A DNA stretch of 64,000 nt from Ipomoea triloba (taxonomy: Eukaryota; Streptophyta; Magnoliopsida; Solanales; Convolvulaceae). The notes beneath the pieces were generated by a model that made no database searches, was not told where the DNA came from, and worked only from the letters and a program-made list of their open reading frames with translations. Where the stretch lies: NCBI RefSeq assembly GCF_003576645.1, contig NC_044916.1, positions 4,356,145 through 4,420,144 of the forward strand, read 5' to 3'. Positions 11,891-23,963 of the stretch are shown here, piece by piece. Each line of letters opens with the position of its first letter. Within the stretch, counting starts at the first letter, position 1. The position numbers and the translations under genes were made by a program.

Positions 11891-14800
11891 TCAGGAGGGT
11901 GGGAAGAAGCGGTTGAGGTTGAAAGGGAGGGTGTAAAACTCTTCGTTCCTGCTATCTCCCTTGAACGTTCTGAACTTTGCCCACCACGGCATCCCCCTGT
12001 CTCTTGCACTGTCTTTGTACTCCAGCGTGTTGTCCAGGAACACCGCCACTATCAGCGCCACCGTCGGCGATGACAGGAAGATCGTGTTCAGAAAATCGTT
12101 AAACTGCAACCAAATGAAGATGCAGCAATCAATGAATGAATCTGGTGGGCGGAGATCGGTAAAAGGCCAAGTCAAATCTGACACTCTGCCGTTGGGGATT
12201 GTTGGATCGAGGCCAGTAAAAGGCCAAGTTCAGCACCCAGTGAAAATTGTTTAGCAGAGACCGGTAAAGGTCAAGTCCAACATCCAACATCAAGTTTAGC
12301 ACCCTGGTGACTGGGGGATTGTTGGGTAGAGGCATAAAGGTCAAGTCCAACACCCAACGTCAAGTTTAGCGCTGGATGATTAGGAGATTGTTGGATGGAG
12401 GTCGGTAAAGGCCAAGTTCAGCATCCAGCATAAGTCTAAAGGCCAAGTCCTGCACCCTAGTGACTGGGGGATTGTTGGGTAGAGGCGTAAAGGTCAAGTC
12501 CAACACCCAACGTCAAGTCTAGCACTCGATGGCTGGGGGATTGTTGGACGGAGGCCAGTAAAGGCCAAGTCCAGCATCCAGCATAAGTCTAAAGGCTAAG
12601 TCCTGCACCCAGCGTTTCAAAAATGTATGACAATATAAAAAAATTATACTAAGTGGTAAGTGCTTAATCCTAACAAAACGGAATAATGTGTTTCAATTCG
12701 TCTCAACTAAAAGGTTAAGTTGATCGAGAGGGGAGATGAGAGATGGTTTGGCTTACTTACCCATCCAGCCTTGGTATGAGAAGGGCCATGAAGAGCAGCA
12801 GAAGTGTATTCCCTAAAGTACTCCGGAATGGACAATCCAAGGAAGAGGGAAACGCCAGCAATGAAGAGGTTTCTCATGGAATTCATGTTTGTGAATTGCA
12901 GGAATGACAACCCCACTGAAGCTGTAACAAGAAAAACAAGGTAACATTCTATGAAACTGAATGATGCGTTTCGTCTCAACTTTAACATGACGGAGAAAAG
13001 CATAGAGATCAAGCACATATGATTGATTGTATCAGGTCGAGACGAGATTCTCACCTACGACGCCAAACATTACACAGTACACAGCAGCAAATATTGTAAA
13101 AGGAATTGATGCAAACAAGGCACCAAATTTCCCTGCACCAGCCAGCCAAGAAGTTCCAAACATTCATCAGGTTTAGCAAGTCATCATCTCATCACAAAGA
13201 GGAAGCAAAGCATTACTATATAAGTCAAAAACACAAAAACTCACCTAATATTGAGAAGAAGAGCATGAAGCCAGCTGAGATTTGGATAACTCTGCGGCTA
13301 CCAACACGAGTGCTTCCCAGAAGCCCCACATTTTCTCTGCAGATTCATAATGCAGACACAAAACAGTGTTGTTATGGCAACGAAAACTACATATAGGGGC
13401 AGAAAATTAAGGTGGGGTATGGGGGCTGGCTTCGAGTACTAACACTGAAACCGAACATCCAGTAGCCGTCCCAAAAAGTCCACTCAACAGGATCCCAATT
13501 CCCTGAACACAACGAGGGTAGTTATGATTGAGTTCCTTTTTCACAATTAATCGCAACGAAAATAGATCAAATTCATCCAAATATTTGAGACTGCTGTTCT
13601 TAGCTGCAGAGATTTCGAAGAATGAGAATAAATTTCAATTCCTAACGAGGGTAGTTATGATTGAGTTCCTTTTTCACAATTAATCGCAACGAAAATAGAT
13701 CAAATTCATCCAAATATTTGAGACTGTTGTTCTTAGCTGCAGAGATTTCGAGGAATGAGAATAAATTTCAATTCCTAATGAGTTAATTATATTTGTGTTC
13801 AATTGGAAGGGACTAAGAGTGTGTCTACAACAAACCTGCCAACCAATGCCACGGCTGAGAACGTGAGCTGGAGGTGGTGTAGCACTTGCCAGACGAGAAG
13901 CCGCTTTATATGCTCCAGTAGACTGCCAGCCAAGAATACGAGGTTTAGTCATGTCTCGTGATGATAATTTGTAATTTCTCTACGATTTTTTTTTTCGATT
14001 TTTAGTTGGTTACCTCAATCAAGGAAACTAGCACAGCTGCCATCATTCCAAATGCATGACCAGCCTCAAAGGTAGGTGCACCCCACTGAAGTGGATATGG
14101 AATTTTAATCCTGGAGTGCAAATTAGAAAGAGCATCCAATTACATATGTATCAGAGATATGATGATAAGAGTAATGTAAATCATGAAAACAATACTAACC
14201 ATGGTGCCGAAGAAATAAGGTATGCTCTGTCTGTGCGGCAGTTTTTCTGAGTTTCCTCTGGACGATGTTTATATGCACCACTGGCAGTCAGGAGGTGTGC
14301 GTAAGCCCAAATTATCGTGACTGAGATAATCAGCGCAAATCGTTCCAAAACTGGAAGCTTTCTGAACTGGAAGTTCTTCAAGTACTGTGAGAAACCGAGT
14401 CATTCAATAGTGCAAGAGACTATGTATGCCACACAGAAATGACATTTCATTTTAAGAATAACAAATTCGCAAGTCTAATTCAATGTTCAGTTTCTTTACA
14501 TATGATGTTTGATACTTGTGATTTCAGGTAGTTAGGAAACTAAGACGAGTAACGAAAGGTGAATTTGACAAGTCCAAAGAGCAACAAAATCGTGTACCTG
14601 AGAGAAGGCAACAAACAAGATGAACATAGGAACACCGATTTCAACACACTGTCCAACCTGAAAAATTTTTGTGTTCTGTAAGCCTCCTGAGAAATCAATA
14701 TGCATATTTGAGCAACAAAGGAACAATTTTTGTGTTTCTGTGAAATATTTCACCATACCACTGGGAATCCTTTATCGAGCAGTCCAAGCCCCACCAATGA

Positions 14801-15997
14801 AACAACCGGAACCATTCCAAGTGGGCTGAAAAACCTGATTCAAAAAAGGAGAGTTCTTCAATCTATAGAAGACAAAAGATTAAGCATTTCAACAATAGAA
14901 GAAAATCTATCATTCATTATTTGTCGAATTTGCACCTGGAAAAAATAGCCCAAAGTTGGCTATATCCCAAAATAATTTGCACACTAGAAGCTACTATTAG
15001 CGCACCCTGTATTGCTCGCATTGTGCTGAGGAATCTCTGCAAGAATCAATAAAATTTTTATAAAAGAATCAGAAATCTGAGAATAAATATTACTCAAATC
15101 AGGATTCCCATAATCAGAAATGGCAGAGATTCTACTCACTTCATGAGGATCAGCAATCCTTGCCAAGGAAGAATCATGAATAATGGAAATTATGGGAACT
15201 GCAAATGCCCATGATCCTCCAACCACAGTAGGTAATCTTGTCCCAAATAATGTTTGTAAAAGAGTGTTTATTCCTTGGACAAAAAGTAGAGTCTGCACCA
15301 CCCTCACAGTGTCACCCTGACCTCAAAAAAATTGGAAAAAGAAGTTATAAATAAATAAATCAGCAAAGCAAAGAAACTGATAGATCCTTTTCATTTTCTT
15401 TTTTTGACAAATGGCAACCACTCTCAGTGAATTCTAACCAAGAAGAAATACTCACAGATTTTCCATTTTCTTTCTTTTACACACACACACACACACACAC
15501 TTATTTTGCAGAAACTGAAACACAACTTTAACACAAACTTAAATGTCAATGAGAATCTATTTAAGATTCCTCCAGTTTTTCAGATGTTATGTCATTGGAT
15601 ATCAATCTTAGGAATTATAAAACTTGATGAAAAAAACAGAAGAACAAAAGAAAATTGCAATCTTCTTACATGATCTCCCCCCATAAAAGGAACAAGAAAT
15701 GATGGAATCATCACTGCAGTTCCTAATGCCATGATGTAATGCTGAAATCCCATCGCTATCGCCTCCCCTGTTTTCCACACGAGAAAAAAAACAAAAGATA
15801 AAATAACTGACAACCCAGGTATTTGACCCAAAAAAACACAACTTTGTATCTAAAAACATAAAGAAACAAAGCAACAACAACAAAAATTAAATTTTATTCA
15901 TACCCCAAGAAGGATTGGAATCAATGCAGTACTCTAAACCTTGAAGCTGGTCCATGGGGAGGTGGCTGATTTCTTCAGGCTTCGGAGGAGTTGCCAT
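11891..15997 (-). CDS. NAT2: Nucleobase-ascorbate transporter (NAT1/NAT2 type), 14 exons
   Basis: Exons 5' to 3': 15997-15904, 15767-15670, 15316-15140, 15036-14936, 14834-14759, 14657-14598, 14384-14200, 14110-14014, 13922-13836, 13502-13444, 13336-13245, 13132-13055, 12921-12761, 12103-11891. Total 1,578 bases, 525 aa, all GT-AG, phases close; plant NATs are about 520-540 aa. Visible marks: EYCIDSNPSWGEAIAMGFQH with the TM1 QH motif, QTLFGTRLPTVVGGSWAF, the NAT signature ENVGLLGSTRVGSRR, GKFGALFASIPFTIFAAVYC and the C-terminus GDSRNEEFYTLPFNLNRFFP. NAT/NCS2 proteins are proton- or sodium-coupled carriers of purines, uracil or ascorbate with about 12-14 membrane spans. The plant NAT2 substrate is presumed nucleobases. 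The last introns hold a minisatellite and a 133-bp duplication. Assignment to the NAT1/NAT2 clade rests on remembered similarity. Confidence 0.93.
12180..12612. repeat. Minisatellite in the last NAT intron
   Basis: Degenerate tandem copies of a motif such as ggattgttgg..gaggc.. and taaaggccaagtccagca, with a higher-order period of roughly 155 bases: gtgactgggggattgttggg occurs near 12306 and again near 12461. It fills most of the 657-base intron between exons 13 and 14 and is GC-richer than neighbouring introns. Confidence 0.8.
13511..13776. repeat. 133-bp tandem duplication in NAT intron
   Basis: The block starting aacgagggtagttatgattg at 13511 repeats at 13644, offset 133, with only a few substitutions (for example ctgctgttc versus ctgttgttc). 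It lies between exons 9 and 10 and does not touch splice sites. Confidence 0.9.
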
Positions 15998-16239
15998 TTC
16001 TGAGCAAAAAATTCCACACGGACTACTACCCTTACCTCTTCCTTTTCACTCAAAACACACAAGGCTATTCAAGAAATGAACACCCCCAAAAAAAATGCAT
16101 AAAACAACTAAAGACTGAGTCTTTGATTGTTCAACGTGGTGGGGGAGTTTTTGAGTGAACCAACGAGATAAAAAAGAAAAAGAATTAAGTAAACAATGAG
16201 GATTAAAGACTGCCAAGCAAAAGCAGAAAAGAAAAAGGC

Positions 16240-16335
16240 AATTGCAGAGAGAGAGAAAGAGAAAGAGAGAGAGAGAGGGGGAGAAGAAGGGTTTAAAGTC
16301 AAGTTTGATGTGATCTGTTTTGCATATATATACAG
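16240..16335 (-). promoter_or_regulatory. NAT 5' UTR GA/CT tract and TATA-like site
   Basis: 16243-16284 is a long GA run (CT on the gene's strand), common in plant 5' UTRs. At 16322-16333 the minus strand reads ctgtatatatatgca, a TATA-like site about 325 bases above the ATG at 15997. The promoter assignment is inference from position and composition. Confidence 0.5.
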
Positions 16336-16399
16336 AATTACAGATACAGAGAGAGAGAGATTGGAAGAGTGAGAGTGAAAGGGGAAGAAGTGACAATGG

Positions 16400-18150
16400 A
16401 TTACACTAAAACAGGGTGCACTTTTTTGATTGCGAGGGTGTCCGTTAACTTTTTTCGAATATTACAGAATTACCCCTTAAGGAACATCCAAACCAAATGT
16501 TACCGTTAATTGCTGTTCAGGAGCTGTACTTTTCTCTGCCAATCTAATTCGCACTTATTTCTTTACTGTATGTATAATGTATATTACTCATCCTTCCCCC
16601 CTTATTAAATTACCCCTCGAATTTTTGTTTGGTAGTTGCTGCGCCGTGGGCCCCACCTCTGTAACACTACATCGTATTCATCACTATCATGTTTACATAC
16701 ATACACAATACATAAGTTTTTTTTTTTTTTTGAAACAACAGAATACATAATTAGATACTATAATGTTTTTAAACTCAATATATTATTGTAATTATGATAA
16801 ATTTGTATTATCATCTTATATCTGGATTGGATTTATTAGAAAAAAAAATCAAGCTAATCAACATGTGGCATGTCATTTGAAGAGTATCAATGAAGTACCC
16901 CACAAAAAGAGCAAATTTAGTATTACTTATTTTATATCACGTATTCATCATTTATATGATTTAGATAAATGTGTTGTTTACTTCAATGTTTTCGCTTTCA
17001 TTTCTCTAATTTTTTTTTATCTTTCATTTTTCATTCTTTGTTTTTTCAAATTAAAGAAATATACAAATAAGCATATTATCTGTTTTAAAAAAATTGAAAA
17101 AAATCAATTAGTGAATGCATATGAAGAGGACATTAAGCATTCAAATTTTACAAAATGATTATCTTGGTCTCTTTTAAATAAAATATTCATTACATTATTC
17201 TGTATTCTCTATGTCTCATTTACTAATTGATCTGTTTTTACTTATTTTAAAATATTTCTTATAATTTTTAAATCTAATTTTTATACTTTAACAATAATTT
17301 TAATGTAATTTATAAAAAATATAAATTTTATGCGTTAATTAAATTAAATAGTAAAGATTGAATGGTAATAATTTGAGTAAATTTTTTGTTACTGAGCTTG
17401 ACATGGGAAGATGTGAGTAGATAATAATGGGGATAATTTTGAGGAAACAAAAAACATATTGAGTTGTGACTATCATCTTTTCTTTTTAATGGTAATTAGG
17501 TTTACACCTTAAAAGTAGAGAAAGAGAGTAGAAAAGGATGGTTTTTACTTCTCTTATTTATTTATTTATTTTTTTTTTTATGATCTTTATTGTAAAACTA
17601 ACTTTTTTTTAATACAACTGACTCTATTATATTGTAGTATGAGAGGGTCACTACATATCATCTGAACACAAGGTGTTTGACTTTTAAAGTAACTTATTCA
17701 AGGACAGATGAATAGTTAATGAAATATAAATTAAAGAATTTGTTCACATCACAAATTATAACATTGTAATTTTTTATAAAAATTTTAATACAAAATTACA
17801 AACTACATTTTTCGTAATGTGTTGGGAGAGGTTACTTAGGAAGTGTATTCGATCATGACTTTCATAAACTCTATGTACTTCAAGATTTATTCAATTCAAA
17901 CTTTTAGGAACTTATTTTTCAATATTTGGGTACTCAAAGAAAATATTCATTTTGGTCAATAGAAAAAAGGGTCCAATTTGACAGAAAATATCATTCTAAT
18001 ATTTTAGCCGGAAAACATTTTTCGGATTCTTTATTTTCCATTTCTCTCTTCACTATCTTCTTTTTTAAGTTTCAAATTATTATTATTATTACCACCACCA
18101 CTACCACATCATCACCACCACCACTACCACACCACCGCCACCATCACCAC

Positions 18151-18184
<34 letters not shown>

Positions 18185-18450
18185 AAATAATATGCTCATT
18201 TTAAGAAAAATGAACCAAACATAAAAAAAATGCAATTTATTAACTTTCATCAAATGTGTCATTTTTTAAGAAATTATTTTCTGAAAAACATTTTTCTGAT
18301 TTTCAAATCGGCCCTAAAAGTTGTACGATATTCAATTAATCTCCCGTTGAAGAGAAATTTTCTATTCCAAATCTATATTGCTTTTATTAAAATGTACATT
18401 TTTATTACAAGTACATTTGATCTACTATGTATAAGATTGATTTTTTTCTA
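16400..18450. other. AT-rich intergenic DNA
   Basis: No gene is visible. A small poly-T insertion with a 9-bp flank repeat aatacataa lies at 16707-16750. Simple runs of (ATT)n and (ACC)n mixed occupy about 18080-18183. Everything else is low-complexity A/T sequence. Confidence 0.5.
16707..16750 (-). mobile_element. Possible tail-only retroposon insertion
   Basis: aatacataa at 16707-16715 and 16742-16750 encloses 26 bases that are mostly T and end TTTGAAACAACAG. It resembles the clearer cases at 39145, 53398, 54902 and 61918, but the duplication is only 9 bp. Confidence 0.4.
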
Positions 18451-18459
18451 TTTTAAGAA

Positions 18460-18749
18460 GGGAAAATGATCATTTTAGTCTCTCAATTGTTTCACAATTG
18501 GCAATGTAGTTCCTAGTTTTCAATTTTAACTAATTTTATCATCGAATTGTTTAAAATTTCGTTAATTAAACCCTTTCAATGGAGCAAAATAGTGATCTCT
18601 CCATTTTTAAAATTTTCATCAATTTGATCTTCGAAAGATTTAATTGACAAAATTTTAAAAAATTTGATGATCAAATTAGTTGAAATTAAAAACTAAGAAC
18701 TACATTAGCACTTGGGAAACAATTGAGAGATCAAAATGGTGATTTCCCC
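18460..18749. mobile_element. Mutator-like foldback MITE, 9-bp target duplication
   Basis: A 290-bp element whose halves are inverted copies: left end gggaaaatgatcattttagt, right end (reverse complement) ggggaaatcaccatttt. It is flanked by an exact 9-bp duplication ttttaagaa at 18451-18459 and 18750-18758, the size expected of Mutator-type insertion. The ends resemble those of the element at 23040-23963. Confidence 0.75.
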
Positions 18750-18921
18750 TTTTAAGAATTTAAATGCAAAATTTCATTATCTAATCAATTTTATAGGGGA
18801 AAAAAATAATATTTCGAAATATTAATGAGTTTATAAGATGAATAGTTCATATATAACAACAATTGAGGACTCAATCATATATACACAAGAACAAAATTTA
18901 TGAATTTATATGTTATAACTT

Positions 18922-19088
18922 TTTTTTTGAATACTATTGACTCTAGAATCGAACATAAGATTGTTCGCGTTCGTTTATTAAGGTTTTTGAAAATCTTAAC
19001 AGCCCTAACTCCCACTGGTGATCGAACCTGTGACCTCTCAGGTGAGAGGGCCACAGCTATGTCGCTTGACCACAAGACCTTTGGCTCT
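18922..19088 (-). mobile_element. tRNA-derived SINE with 13-bp target duplication
   Basis: Exact duplication tatgttataactt at 18909-18921 and 19089-19101. On the minus strand it starts with a tRNA-like box A region (CTTGTGGTCAAGCGACA), has box B GGTTCGATCACC and ends in poly-A. The same family occurs at 20537, 31008, 61510 and 61680. Confidence 0.8.
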
Positions 19089-19764
19089 TATGTTATAACT
19101 TAATTGCATAACTCTTGAATTGTTCTAACATCAATCCTTATTATTTTTACATCCTTAAATTTATTAACTATGGTATAACAATTGATAATTTTACCAGGTA
19201 CTATTTACAGTTTTACACTGTAAATTTTCACACTTAATATAATACAAGATAAGATTCCATCTAAGATTCAAACATATGAAATGGTATTGTAAGACACCAA
19301 AGAAAAAGTTATTAGGGACCATAATATACTCTCCGTATAAAGTTAAAAGACCTCACCAAGAAGATTCATTCAGTTAACCTGAATGAAAATGCCGCACTTT
19401 ATACACTATTTTATGTGTAACGTAACACTATCTGAGTAAGCCCAACGTGTGAGGGACGAGGGCACAGACAGTATTACTGGTAAAATCTTCAACGTCTCCT
19501 TTTTGATGTAAAGACACCATAGAGGCACTTAGATAAACGAGCCACTTTATTCACGATCTTCCCATTTCTCTATATCTTAATTAGGCTTTCACAGCCTCAC
19601 TTTTCCCCTGCAAAAATTGCGAAATTCACGGCCACCTACACCTTGGCCCAGCCACATGCAAAACCACAACTTTCTTTGGGATGTACATGTATATTTCATA
19701 AGACAAATTTGGGGTTTCCTTGAGATTCTATTAAAAGTATTAAGGAATCACTCAGAATCTTCGA

Positions 19765-19992
19765 TCATTATATCATGAACTATGGTCCACTTTATAAGAT
19801 AAAACACTAACATAAAGTACATTTTTATTATACTTAAAGATACAGTTTTAATAAACTAAATTTTTATTTTTAAAGACACATTGTTTCAGTATTGAATATG
19901 CTTTCAGTATACAAATAATATACATTAGTATATTAAAAATATGCATTTATTCGTGATCCACATTACACTGTAGACTATGGTCCACAATTTAA
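19765..19992. repeat. MITE-like element with 'ATGGTCCAC' ends
   Basis: Two occurrences of the end motif actatggtccac, near 19778 and 19973, enclose AT-rich sequence. Related ends occur at 34140-34315, 51295-52075 and 63735-63955. The transposon class is unclear and no target duplication was established. Confidence 0.4.
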
Positions 19993-20492
19993 TTTGCCCA
20001 GAATCTTAGGCCTTCCCCATTAGTGATTTTACGTGAAAATTTTGAAGCAAAATAGATGATGTGGAACCGAGAGAAAGGAGAGAGAGAAAATATGAGAGTC
20101 TGGCAGGGAGCACCCTATTTTGGTCGCCAATGTGGGTCCCGCACAGAAATGAAAAGGCTCATTGGATATGCGTGCGCGGAACATAGCGTGCCCCTAAGCA
20201 AGTTAATACCATTTCTAATCCTTTTTTAAAAGAAAAATATTTCAATTTTTTTTCTCTATTTTCTCTCGTATTCTCTTTCTTAATCATACTTACAAAAACT
20301 CCTCAAAAACTACACTAAAATCTCAACTATTGAGAAAGGCCTTAAAGAGCAATTACATGACTGAGGTTGGATTTAAGATTTTATCTATGACATCATGACA
20401 ACATCCTTAAATAAATACTATGTGATTCATTTTTAATTCCTTTGCATATGATGTAGATTCCATTTGAGAAAACAATGACATTAGAATATATG

Positions 20493-21055
20493 TAGAAAAA
20501 AATCAAATAGGCTCTTGAACTTTTCACGAAAAGTTATTTTTTTTTTGTGTACTACTGACTCTGTTACAATGTAGTATAGTCAATCTCCACTGAGGCTCGA
20601 ACCCACTCCCATCATCCATGTGAGAATGTTAATTGGGACACGGGGTGCCACTTGACCACAAGGTCTTTGGCACGAAAAGTTAATTAGACCCATAAATTTT
20701 TAAAAAGTGCAATTAAACACATCAACTCACAATTTTAACCCCGTGATGACTAGCGGTGAGATTAGAGCTAAACAAAAAATTTAGAAATTTAGGGCTAAAT
20801 TGTCTTTTATATTTTCATTTAATTTCATTAATTTCAATTTTTTTATTTATGCTTATATGGCGAGCCTAATGTACAAAACAAAGCTTATGTGGCGAGCCAC
20901 GGAGGCATTTACCGAAACTTACCAGAGAGGTAACAGGCTAACGAGTTGGATGACTTAAAATCATGAGTTGATGTGTTTGATTGCACTTTTTTAAAAATTC
21001 ATGGGCTTATTTGACTTTTCGTGAAAAGTTTAGAAACCTATTTGATTTTTTATCC
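20493..21055. mobile_element. Mutator-like foldback MITE carrying a nested SINE
   Basis: Long inverted arms: left aaaaaaatcaaataggctct, right (reverse complement) ggataaaaaatcaaatagg. The arms align for more than 100 bases, including gtgcaat.aaacacatcaac. An exact 9-bp duplication gaatatatg lies at 20484-20492 and 21056-21064. The left arm is interrupted by the SINE at 20537-20670. Confidence 0.8.
20537..20670 (-). mobile_element. SINE nested in foldback MITE, 12-bp target duplication
   Basis: Exact duplication cacgaaaagtta at 20525-20536 and 20671-20682. Read on the minus strand: CTTGTGGTCAAGTGGCAC (box A region), GGTTCGAGCC (box B), then an A-rich tail. Removing it restores the left arm of the host element to match the right arm. 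Confidence 0.85.
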
Positions 21056-21342
21056 GAATATATGCATGAGGTTAGAATGGTTCAATTGAAATTTTTGTGA
21101 TTGGAATAGTGGATAATGTGGATTGCTCCAAACGTTCCAACCTCAGTTCATCTAAACCAATCTTCAAAAAAGTAATTAAAGTGCTGGACGACTCCAACTT
21201 CTCTAATTGTTCTTTTAAATATACTTTAAAAAGGTATAAAGTTGCATTTAATTACAAAGCTCTGTACCTTACCTCAGAAGATTTTGGGTACATGCAGTCA
21301 TTCTTTCAATCTCCCTGTATGTAGTGATGGTGTCAACAAAAG

Positions 21343-22407
21343 TCAAGATCTCTCCAGCTCCTTGTCAGTAGAATCCTTATCTTCTGCCTCCAGCCATCTT
21401 TGTTTCCTAAACAATTAGACAAATAAATTAACAAACATTGAAACAGTGCTGGTTGACAATAATTCCTGGCCACAAAAGTATTCTATTCATTCTTGATGAG
21501 CAAAACAATTAAGTAAAGACTAAAAGGCAAAGCTGAAGTGGCACACACACCAGCACAATGATCTTCCCAACTATACCACTGAATGTCAACACATGACAAA
21601 ATGAGATGCAGTTGTAAATGGATAACCCGGCCAACACGGCTAAGGATACAAACTTATAATCACAAAGTCACGAGTTTGAATCTCAACCTTCTTGATTTGA
21701 GTCGGTCAGCTACGGATAACCTAATAAGCTGATTTACCACATTGTGGTCCTTTCCCGACTAGAATCATAAGGCGGGGTTTATCTAGTGCACACTCTCAAT
21801 AGTGATTGCGGATTTTCCTCGTCATCTCAACAAAGATACAGTTGTAACTTATAATTTGCAAGGACCAACATGGCAACATCCCATACAACAGAACAGTCAC
21901 TACAAAGGCAAAATGTCAACAAAGCGATTTGCTTTAAAAAAAAAAAGTAAGTGATAAGATTCATTCTCTGATAATAGTCTATTGAAATTAGGAAGATCAC
22001 ATTGTGGGATGGGATCAGTGTAGAAAACTCTTTTTTCCTCAATGGAAACTTAATAGAAATTGCCAAATTAGCTCTGCAACAGGAATGTAAAACACACACG
22101 TCTTAAAGCTATGAACTAAACAAACAGTAAGCAAAACTTTAATCCAAAAGAATAATGTTAGCAGTTTGAAGCTCTTCTCAATACAGGATTCAACTTAACA
22201 AACAATTTCCAAATTCTATGCACGCCATGAGATCAACGCTTCCAGGGTTAACCAAAACATTTCTCTATTCATGATCCTTCTAATTCACGCATTGTTTTAG
22301 CGCAGATTAATTCAAGCAGCTCATTATAACAATAGCAACAATAGATATGCATATATATATAAACATATAGATGGATGCGCGTGTGTATACCTTGGCTCAG
22401 GCGACAT
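21343..22407 (-). CDS. Possible very short spliced gene (26 aa)
   Basis: Exon 22407-22391 (ATG TCG CCT...) and exon 21406-21343 join through a well-formed GT-AG intron: donor AAG|GTATAC, and an acceptor after a T-rich tract ending TTTAG. They would encode MSPEPRKQRWLEAEDK... ending at TGA. The sequence above it (22410-22620) has the GC-richer, CGC-containing look of a plant 5' UTR or promoter. The same splice also joins a second frame of 35 aa starting MPIMKSLCRLSQ at 22421. I recognise neither peptide. This may be a noncoding transcript or the end of a longer gene; the intron itself is better supported than the protein. An Au SINE lies in the intron. Confidence 0.3.
21622..21833 (+). mobile_element. 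Au-type SINE
   Basis: Near full-length: aacacggctaaggatac (box A region), cacgagtttgaatctc (box B), gtcggtcagctacgg, and the typical end gtgcacactctcaatagtga then gattttcctcgtcatc. Same family as 587-793. Confidence 0.8.
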
Positions 22408-22757
22408 AGTGACTTCATTATCGGCATGATTCACGATTGTAAGCTGTTGTTTAAGACTCCTACTCGTAATAACAACGACATACTAGTGCCGTCGCTTCTG
22501 CGGCGGACCAGGCGACGGCGAAGAGAGCGGAAATCGGAAAATCGATAGAGGAATCGGAGGGAAAAACAACTATGAGATTCTGAAACATTGATGGTGGAGG
22601 GAAAACGAGTTGAGAAACGGACTTGGCGGTTACACCCGCGAAAAAATGCGCATTTGTTTTGGGCTTGAAAGTAGAACCATGAATTTGCCCAAATATGGCC
22701 CATGGGCTTGTTATCCCGACCCAAGAATTCAAGGAATCGTCCAATTGCATAGTAACC

Positions 22758-22935
22758 CGAGTCTACCTTGCAAAGTAGATTCGTGTCCATTTACCTATTG
22801 AATATTCACAATTTACATATTAAATATTAACAATTTAAATTATGAGTATTTAGTATATAAATTATGAACATTCAATATGTAAATTGTGTATTTTAGAATC
22901 AATTCACCTTGTAAGGTGGATCGAGTCCACAAAAT
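22758..22935. mobile_element. Palindromic MITE
   Basis: The left end gagtctaccttgcaaagtag and the right end, reverse-complemented, gactcgatccaccttacaag are inverted copies. The centre repeats caatttacatatt in both directions. The same element occurs at 43073-43220 in the GARP gene. Confidence 0.65.
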
Positions 22936-23039
22936 ATTTTGCCACAATAGATTCCGGCTGGAATTGGTGAGTTTGAATATTCTATAAATGTTCTTACAAT
23001 CTGACAATTAATTAAACACAATTTGTCCTATTAATTTTT

Positions 23040-23963
23040 GGGAAAATGGCATCTTTAGTCCCTGAGTTATAGGGGTAGTGTAGACTCAGTCCCTGAGTTA
23101 TGGCTGTATGCGAGTTTAGTCCCTCAGTTATTCGCAAAGTGGCGAGTTTAGTCCCTGGCCATTAAATTTGACGAAAAAATTTAAAAATATTCAAAATTTG
23201 AGGGGTAAAATAGGAAATTCACATTTTATTATTCTTCTTATATCAAAATCACTTTTACAACATTATTTTTCACTTCTTAGCCTAATTATTTTCAAGATTT
23301 TTCATTTTTAAAAGCATTTTAATAACTTTCAAATGACTTGTTAGGAACCTGACTCTCGTATAACACACTTAAAACTTAGCACAAATAAAGAAATGCATGA
23401 TCATTGTATTTAGGTGTATGAAACACACTATCCTAACAAGTTTTTATCTTTTTACTAAGCAACAAATGTAATAAAATTAAAACTTTTGAGATTTTTTTAC
23501 ACACTATCCTATCTCAAAAGTTTTAATTTTATTACATTTGTTGCTTAGTAAAAAGATAAAAACTTGTTAGGATAGTGTGTTTCATACACCTAAATACAAT
23601 GATCATGCATTTCTTTATTTGTGCTAAGTTTTAAGTGTGTTATACGAGAGTCAGGTTCCTAACAAGTCATTTGAAAGTTATTAAAATGCTTTTAAAAATG
23701 AAAAATCTTGAAAATAATTAGGCTAAGAAGTGAAAAATAATGTTGTAAAAGTGATTTTGATATAAGAAGAATAATAAAATGTGAATTTCCTATTTTACCC
23801 CTCAAATTTTGAATATTTTTAAATTTTTTCGTCAAATTTAATGGCCAGGGACTAAACTCGCCACTTTGCGAATAACTGAGGGACTAAACTCGCATACAGC
23901 CATAACTCAGGGACTGAGTCTACACTACCCCTATAACTCAGGGACTAAAAATGCCATTTTCCC
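23040..23963. mobile_element. 924-bp near-perfect palindromic Mutator-like element
   Basis: Two arms of 453 bases (23040-23492 and 23511-23963) are reverse complements with, by eye, one mismatch (catcttta versus catttttag). Between them is an 18-base spacer. The ends read gggaaaatggc, and the arms carry repeated tagtccctgagtta phrases. An exact 9-bp duplication ttaattttt lies at 23031-23039 and 23964-23972. No coding potential was seen, so this is a non-autonomous foldback MITE. The near-identity of the arms suggests recent origin or conversion between arms. Confidence 0.85.

Noticed and set aside
16046..16396. Leu/Ser/Phe-rich minus-strand frames of 64-116 aa
   Set aside because: They are driven by the CT/GA tract of the NAT leader; no domain, and they overlap the presumed 5' UTR.
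22431..22790. 119-aa minus-strand frame
   Set aside because: It runs across the GC-rich leader and a MITE end, and shows no family features; the splice structure at 22391/21406 fits better.
23040..23963. Library or assembly hairpin artefact
   Set aside because: A perfect 9-bp target duplication flanks the palindrome and related elements occur nearby, so it is a real transposon.
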